Source of the DNA: Iamia sp035575815
Lineage (GTDB): Bacteria; Actinomycetota; Acidimicrobiia; Acidimicrobiales; Iamiaceae
DNA: 18,898 nt
Direction: 5' to 3'
Assembly: GCF_035575815.1 (NCBI RefSeq)
Contig: NZ_DATLXO010000131.1
Location: forward strand, 1-18,898
The position numbers and the translations under genes were made by a program. Each line of letters opens with the position of its first letter. The stretch's first letter is position 1. This document shows positions 16,032-18,898 of this stretch, piece by piece. The notes under the pieces are model-generated. The model searched no databases. It was not told the origin of the DNA and saw only the letters and a program-made list of their open reading frames with translations.

Positions 16032-16151
16032 CGGCTGCCCCTGTCGTCGTGCCCGGGCCATCCTCGCGAAGTGGATCGGGTTCTGGGCGCAGGCTTCCGC
16101 CTGGGACGCGAATCTGGCCCACAGAACGGTTGCACCCGATTGCGGAGACGC

Positions 16152-16550
16152 TCAGCGCAGGAGGCAGAGCTCGTTGCCCTCGAGGTCGTGCAGCACGATC
16201 AGGTCCGGGTTGGGCTGCTCCGGTGCCAGTTGCGCCCCCAGGGCCATGAGGCGCTGCGCCTCGCCGTCGGGATCGTCGCAGCGCAGGTCGAGGTGGACCC
16301 GGTTCTTCACGACCTTCTCCTCGGGCACCCGCTGGAACCAGAACCGGGGCGTGGCCCCCGGTGACTCGACGAGGACGGTGGGGTCGTCCTCGGGATCGTC
16401 GATGTCCAGCGCACCCAGGCGCGCCAGCTCAGCCTCGTCGTAGGGCGCGACGGAGTACCCGTCGAGCGCGGCGGCCCAGAACCGGGCGAGGGAGGCGGGG
16501 TGCCGGCAGTCGAACACCACGTCGGCGAGGCGGGCCACGGCGCTCGTCAA
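16152..16550 (-). CDS. VOC superfamily (glyoxalase-like) protein
   Basis: This 132-aa protein has the single-module VOC pattern of actinobacterial glyoxalase-like proteins: VVFDCRHPASLARFWAAALDG at the N-terminus, RFWFQRVPEEKVVKNRVHLDLRCDD in the middle, and LIVLHDLEGNELCLL at the end. The His in HLDL and the Glu in GNELCL are the usual metal-site positions. No substrate can be assigned. The frame opens with TTG at 16550, overlapping the lysA stop (TTGA). GTG 16538, four codons later, is an alternative start; neither has a good ribosome site. Translation is probably coupled to lysA. Confidence 0.82.
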   Translation of the reverse strand: MTSAVARLADVVFDCRHPASLARFWAAALDGYSVAPYDEAELARLGALDIDDPEDDPTVLVESPGATPRFWFQRVPEEKVVKNRVHLDLRCDDPDGEAQRLMALGAQLAPEQPNPDLIVLHDLEGNELCLLR

Positions 16551-17818
16551 CCGACGTCGGCGGCGAGGAGGTCGTCGGGGGTCTCCCGGCGCACCACCAC
16601 GCGGGCCCGGCCGCCCGAGGCGAAGAGCACCGGGGGGCGCAGGACCTTGTTGTAGTTCGATCCCATGGAGTGGCCGTAGGCGCCGGTGACAGGGGTGACC
16701 AGCAGGTCGCCCACGGTCAGGTCGGCCGGCACCCGGGCGTCGCGCACGAGCAGGTCGCCAGACTCGCAGTGCTTGCCCACGACGGTCACGGCGCGGGGCC
16801 GGTCGGCCTTCGGGGCCCGGGCCAGGACGGTCTCGTAGCCCGAGCCGTAGAGGACCGGGCGAGGGTTGTCGCTCATGCCGCCGTCGACCGACACGTAGGT
16901 GCGGATTCCGGGCAGCTCCTTGACGGTGCCCACCGTGTAGACGGTGACGGCGGCGCCGGCGGCGATGGCCCGGCCCGGCTCGGCGGTGACCCGCGCCGTG
17001 ATGCCCGCGTCAGCGCACGCCCGGCGCACCGCGGCGCCCCACTCGGCGATCGACGGGGCCGACTCGCCCTCGACGTAGGCCACGCCCACCCCGCCCCCGA
17101 CCGACAGCTCGGGCAGGTTCAGGTCGTTGAACCACGGCGCCACCACCGCCACCGCCTGGCGGAAGAAGTCGGCCACGAAGACCTGGCTGCCGATGTGGAA
17201 GTGGATGCCCACCAGCTCGACCGCAGGCGATGCCCGGCACCGGTCGAGCGCAGCGGCCGCCGCTCCCGACGAGAGGGTGAAGCCGAACTTGGAGTCGTCC
17301 TGCCCGGTGCGCACGAACTCGTGGGTGTGGGCCTCGACGCCGGGCGTGACCCGCAGCAGCACCCGGGGAGCGAACTGGTCGACCTCGTGGAGCAGCTCGA
17401 GGCGGTCGATCTCATCGGCGGAGTCGACCACGATGCGGCCCACGCCCACCTGGCGGGCGGCCGACAGCTCGAGCTCGGACTTGTTGTTGCCGTGGAGCAC
17501 CAGGTGGGAGGCGGGCACGCCGGCGGCGAGGGCCACGTGCATCTCGCCCATGGTGGCCACGTCGAGGTGCATGCCCTCCTCGTGGGCGAGGCGGGCCATG
17601 GCCCGACAGAGGAAGGCCTTGGTGGCATAGGCGACGCCGTCGCCGAAGGCGGCCACCGCCTCCCGGCACCGGGCGCGGAGGTGGTCCTCGTCGTAGACAA
17701 AGAGGGGGGTCCCGTGGCGGGCGGCCAGGTCGGCCAGCGAGCAGCCCCCGATGCGGAGCCCGCCGTCGGACCCCACGTCCGCCGAGTCCGGCAGCAGCCC
17801 CCACGGCAGCGCGCTCAC
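16547..17818 (-). CDS. lysA: Diaminopimelate decarboxylase
   Basis: LysA decarboxylates meso-diaminopimelate to lysine, the last step of the pathway, using PLP. I start at GTG 17816-17818 (VSALPWGLLPDSADV, 423 aa), where family-like sequence begins. An in-frame GTG at 17923 would add 35 Arg/Pro-rich residues and overlap the response-regulator gene; it is less likely, though neither start has a clear ribosome site. The PLP lysine is K67 in YATKAF, with HIGSQ at 208-212, GGGVG at 241-245, EPGR at 280-283 and the catalytic CESGD at 351-355. All key residues are present. hom and thrC lie downstream on the same strand, separated by five other genes or fragments. Confidence 0.95.
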   Translation of the reverse strand: MSALPWGLLPDSADVGSDGGLRIGGCSLADLAARHGTPLFVYDEDHLRARCREAVAAFGDGVAYATKAFLCRAMARLAHEEGMHLDVATMGEMHVALAAGVPASHLVLHGNNKSELELSAARQVGVGRIVVDSADEIDRLELLHEVDQFAPRVLLRVTPGVEAHTHEFVRTGQDDSKFGFTLSSGAAAAALDRCRASPAVELVGIHFHIGSQVFVADFFRQAVAVVAPWFNDLNLPELSVGGGVGVAYVEGESAPSIAEWGAAVRRACADAGITARVTAEPGRAIAAGAAVTVYTVGTVKELPGIRTYVSVDGGMSDNPRPVLYGSGYETVLARAPKADRPRAVTVVGKHCESGDLLVRDARVPADLTVGDLLVTPVTGAYGHSMGSNYNKVLRPPVLFASGGRARVVVRRETPDDLLAADVG

Positions 17819-17903
17819 CGGCGCCGGACGCCGGCGGCGCGGGCGCTGGCCGTTGCAGAGGCGAGGGCGACGGCGGTGGCCGACGGGGTGGTGCAGGTCG
17901 AGG

Positions 17904-18296
17904 TCACGACCGGGTCCCGTCACGGCCGGGGCCGTCGAGCACGGCCCGGACCCGCTCGACGAGGTCGTCGGGGTCGAAGGGCTTGGTCACGTAATCGGCG
18001 GCACCCGCCGCCAAACCCTCGGCCACCTCCGCCGGGAGGGCCCGGGCCGAAAGCAACACGATGGGAATGTGGGCGATGTCGGGGTCGCCGACGATGTCGG
18101 CGGCCAGGTCGATACCGCTGCGACCCGGCATCATCACGTCGCTCAACACCACGTCGGGACGGTGCTGGCGGGCCAGGGCCAGCGCGGTGGGGGCATCGAC
18201 GGCGCGCAGGACGGCCCAGTCCTCGAACTCGAGGGTCAGGGCCAGCAGATCGATGATCACCGGGTCGTCTTCGACGACGAGGACGGTCGTGGTCAC
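17904..18296 (-). CDS. Stand-alone response-regulator receiver protein
   Basis: This 130-aa protein is a single CheY-like receiver domain with no output domain. The acidic pocket is E9, D10 and D11 (VVEDDP), the phosphoacceptor is D53 in VVLSDVMMPG, the switch Ser is S83 in LLSA, and the conserved Lys is K105 in VTKPF. It should be phosphorylated by a histidine kinase not in this window. The start GTG 18294-18296 (VTTTVLVVEDD) is chosen over GTG 18317, since the extra seven residues are unconserved. It lies eight bases after TAGGAT, so the mRNA may be leaderless. The stop is 85 bp before the chosen lysA start. Confidence 0.88.
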   Translation of the reverse strand: MTTTVLVVEDDPVIIDLLALTLEFEDWAVLRAVDAPTALALARQHRPDVVLSDVMMPGRSGIDLAADIVGDPDIAHIPIVLLSARALPAEVAEGLAAGAADYVTKPFDPDDLVERVRAVLDGPGRDGTRS

Positions 18297-18304
18297 GGCG
18301 GCGC

Positions 18305-18310
18305 ATCCTA
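18305..18310 (-). promoter_or_regulatory. Candidate -10 box of the response-regulator gene
   Basis: TAGGAT on the minus strand is a good -10 match eight bases before the GTG at 18296, with no separate Shine-Dalgarno. The AGGA within it could alternatively act as a ribosome site at nine bases. Confidence 0.35.
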
Positions 18311-18363
18311 GGAGCACCTCGTGCCCGCTCCGATGTCCTTGGGGTCCGGACCGGGCTCGTTGC

Positions 18364-18369
18364 TACGCT
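18364..18369 (+). promoter_or_regulatory. Candidate -10 box of the tRNA-Arg gene
   Basis: TACGCT ends nine bases before the first tRNA nucleotide. A possible -35 (ttgggg, 18339-18344) lies 19 bp upstream, longer than ideal. Confidence 0.3.
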
Positions 18370-18378
18370 TCGATCCCT

Positions 18379-18453
18379 GCCCCCGTAGCTCAGCGGATAG
18401 AGCATCGGCCTCCGGAGCCGTGTGCGGGCGTTCGAGTCGCCCCGGGGGCGCCA
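18379..18453 (+). tRNA. tRNA-Arg (anticodon CCG)
   Basis: A full cloverleaf of 75 nt including encoded CCA can be drawn. The acceptor GCCCCCG (18379-18385) pairs perfectly with CGGGGGC. The D stem is GCTC/GAGC with GG in the loop. The anticodon loop CTCCGGA (18410-18416) contains CCG at 18412-18414, reading CGG arginine codons. The variable loop is GTGC. The T arm is GGGCG-TTCGAGT-CGCCC, followed by discriminator G and CCA. The outermost anticodon-stem pair is a T-T mismatch. It is on the opposite strand from its neighbours. Confidence 0.95.
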
Positions 18454-18461
18454 GCGAAAGT

Positions 18462-18504
18462 GGCCCTGGCCAGCGGGAACACCGCAGGTCAGGGCCTTCT
18501 TCGT
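18462..18504 (+). terminator. Hairpin after tRNA-Arg
   Basis: The arms ggccctg (18462-18468) and cagggcc (18490-18496) are followed by ttcttcgtt, giving a stem with a partly T-rich tail nine bases after the tRNA. A competing 8-bp stem (accgcagg 18481-18488 with cctgcggt 18509-18516) overlaps it, so only one can form at a time. Confidence 0.45.
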
Positions 18505-18557
18505 TCGCCCTGCGGTGACCGCGATAGACCGCCAGAACCGACCAGACCCGACCCTGA

Positions 18558-18578
18558 TTGGGAGGAGGTTGGGAGGAG
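18558..18578. repeat. Short tandem repeat, two copies of ttgggaggag
   Basis: Exact copies lie at 18558-18567 and 18569-18578, one base apart, in the gene-free DNA between tRNA-Arg and the PIN remnant. The role is unknown; they could be recombinase arm sites or chance. Confidence 0.4.
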
Positions 18579-18666
18579 TCGCCAAGACAGGGGGCCAGAT
18601 GTCGCCGTCCAGCGAGAGCGAAACTCTGACTGGGGGCGCTCGCACCACCCCACGGTGGCCATGCTC

Positions 18667-18898
18667 CATCGTGGACGAGGGGAAGTCGCTCACGTTGTCG
18701 GTGACCAGCAGGTCACACTCCCCGTGCACGGCCGCCGCGAGGACGTGACGGTCATCTGGGTCGGGGAGCTGCGTCTGGTCGATCAGCGCCCCGAACCCCT
18801 CGACGGCCGCCTCCGGGAAGGCCCGACCCAGGGCATCGAGCAACCGGTCGGCCCTGGAGGGATCGAGGCCGAGGCCATCGACCAGCGCCCGGCGCGTC
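18667..18898 (-). pseudogene. PIN-domain (VapC-like) toxin, N-terminus outside window, C-terminus degraded
   Basis: From the window edge the frame reads as a PIN-domain C-terminal half: RRALVDGLGLDPSRADRLL, then LPDPDDRHVLAAAVHGECDLL and VTDNVSDFPSST. The Asp residues in PDPDD and VTDN belong to the acidic nuclease pocket; the first catalytic Asp would be outside. PIN proteins of this type are RNases, usually toxins paired with a small antitoxin. After DFPSST near 18667 the sequence no longer resembles a PIN tail. The frame stays open without a stop through the tRNA gene on the opposite strand and beyond, which no real gene would do. I therefore treat the 3' end as lost by frameshift, deletion or integration. 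Confidence 0.5.

Noticed and set aside
16152..16550. TTG as the only start for the VOC gene
   Set aside because: TTG is kept as the outer limit because of the overlap with the lysA stop, but GTG at 16538 is equally possible. I do not claim the unusual start as a finding.
17920..18666. Continuation of the PIN frame through the tRNA and response-regulator region
   Set aside because: The part over the tRNA gives the spurious peptide typical of translating a tRNA gene backwards, and the rest overlaps the receiver gene in another frame. Only the part above 18667 resembles a protein family.
18422..18748. A 108-codon plus-strand frame starting inside the tRNA
   Set aside because: It begins within the tRNA anticodon/variable region, runs antisense to the PIN remnant, and has no family-like features.

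Overview
The window is high-GC DNA, roughly 70 percent by eye, with GTG starts nearly as common as ATG. The gene set includes a GluABCD-type amino-acid importer, an F420-type luciferase-fold oxidoreductase, a DUF2510 protein, coaX near lysS, and lysA, hom and thrC in one orientation. Together these suggest an actinobacterium, most likely of the Acidimicrobiia (Iamia or Ilumatobacter-like). That placement is inferred from gene content, not from a marker tree. Almost everything is on the minus strand, so genes read from high to low coordinates.

Right edge (18898 to 17904): a PIN-domain toxin-like reading frame enters from outside the window and loses its homology before any stop. It is followed by a plus-strand tRNA-Arg(CCG) with encoded CCA and a stand-alone response-regulator receiver protein. 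Next come lysA, a VOC-fold protein coupled to the lysA stop, and an EthD-like protein whose natural 5' end appears frameshifted. Two plus-strand genes follow in map order: an isoprenylcysteine-methyltransferase-like membrane protein and a DUF4262 protein. A repeat-bearing gap separates them from the EthD-like gene.

Middle (13158 to 9332): hom and thrC form a tight pair that, with lysA, supplies aspartate-family amino-acid synthesis. Downstream of thrC lies a tandem, palindromic, unannotated repeat element, then an F420-dependent LLM oxidoreductase. From 9279 to 7112 there is a compact envelope-type cassette: a DUF2510 plus scramblase/LURP-like protein, a very small membrane protein, a lipoprotein with a Thr/Pro/Ser linker, and a small polytopic membrane protein. 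The last two use visibly more AT-ending codons than their neighbours.

Left part (7029 to 1): nadC (NAD synthesis), a complete gluABCD-like ABC importer operon (ATPase, lipoprotein, two permeases), coaX (CoA synthesis), lysS, and the first nine codons of a probable NAD-dependent epimerase/dehydratase. The importer sits between the NAD and CoA cofactor genes.

The window is mostly housekeeping metabolism. The best candidates for something undescribed are the palindromic repeat pair at 10308-10452, the scramblase/lipoprotein cassette, the single-base frameshift in the EthD-like gene, and the stop-less PIN remnant beside the tRNA. I saw no CRISPR array, insertion sequence, transposase or complete defence system.
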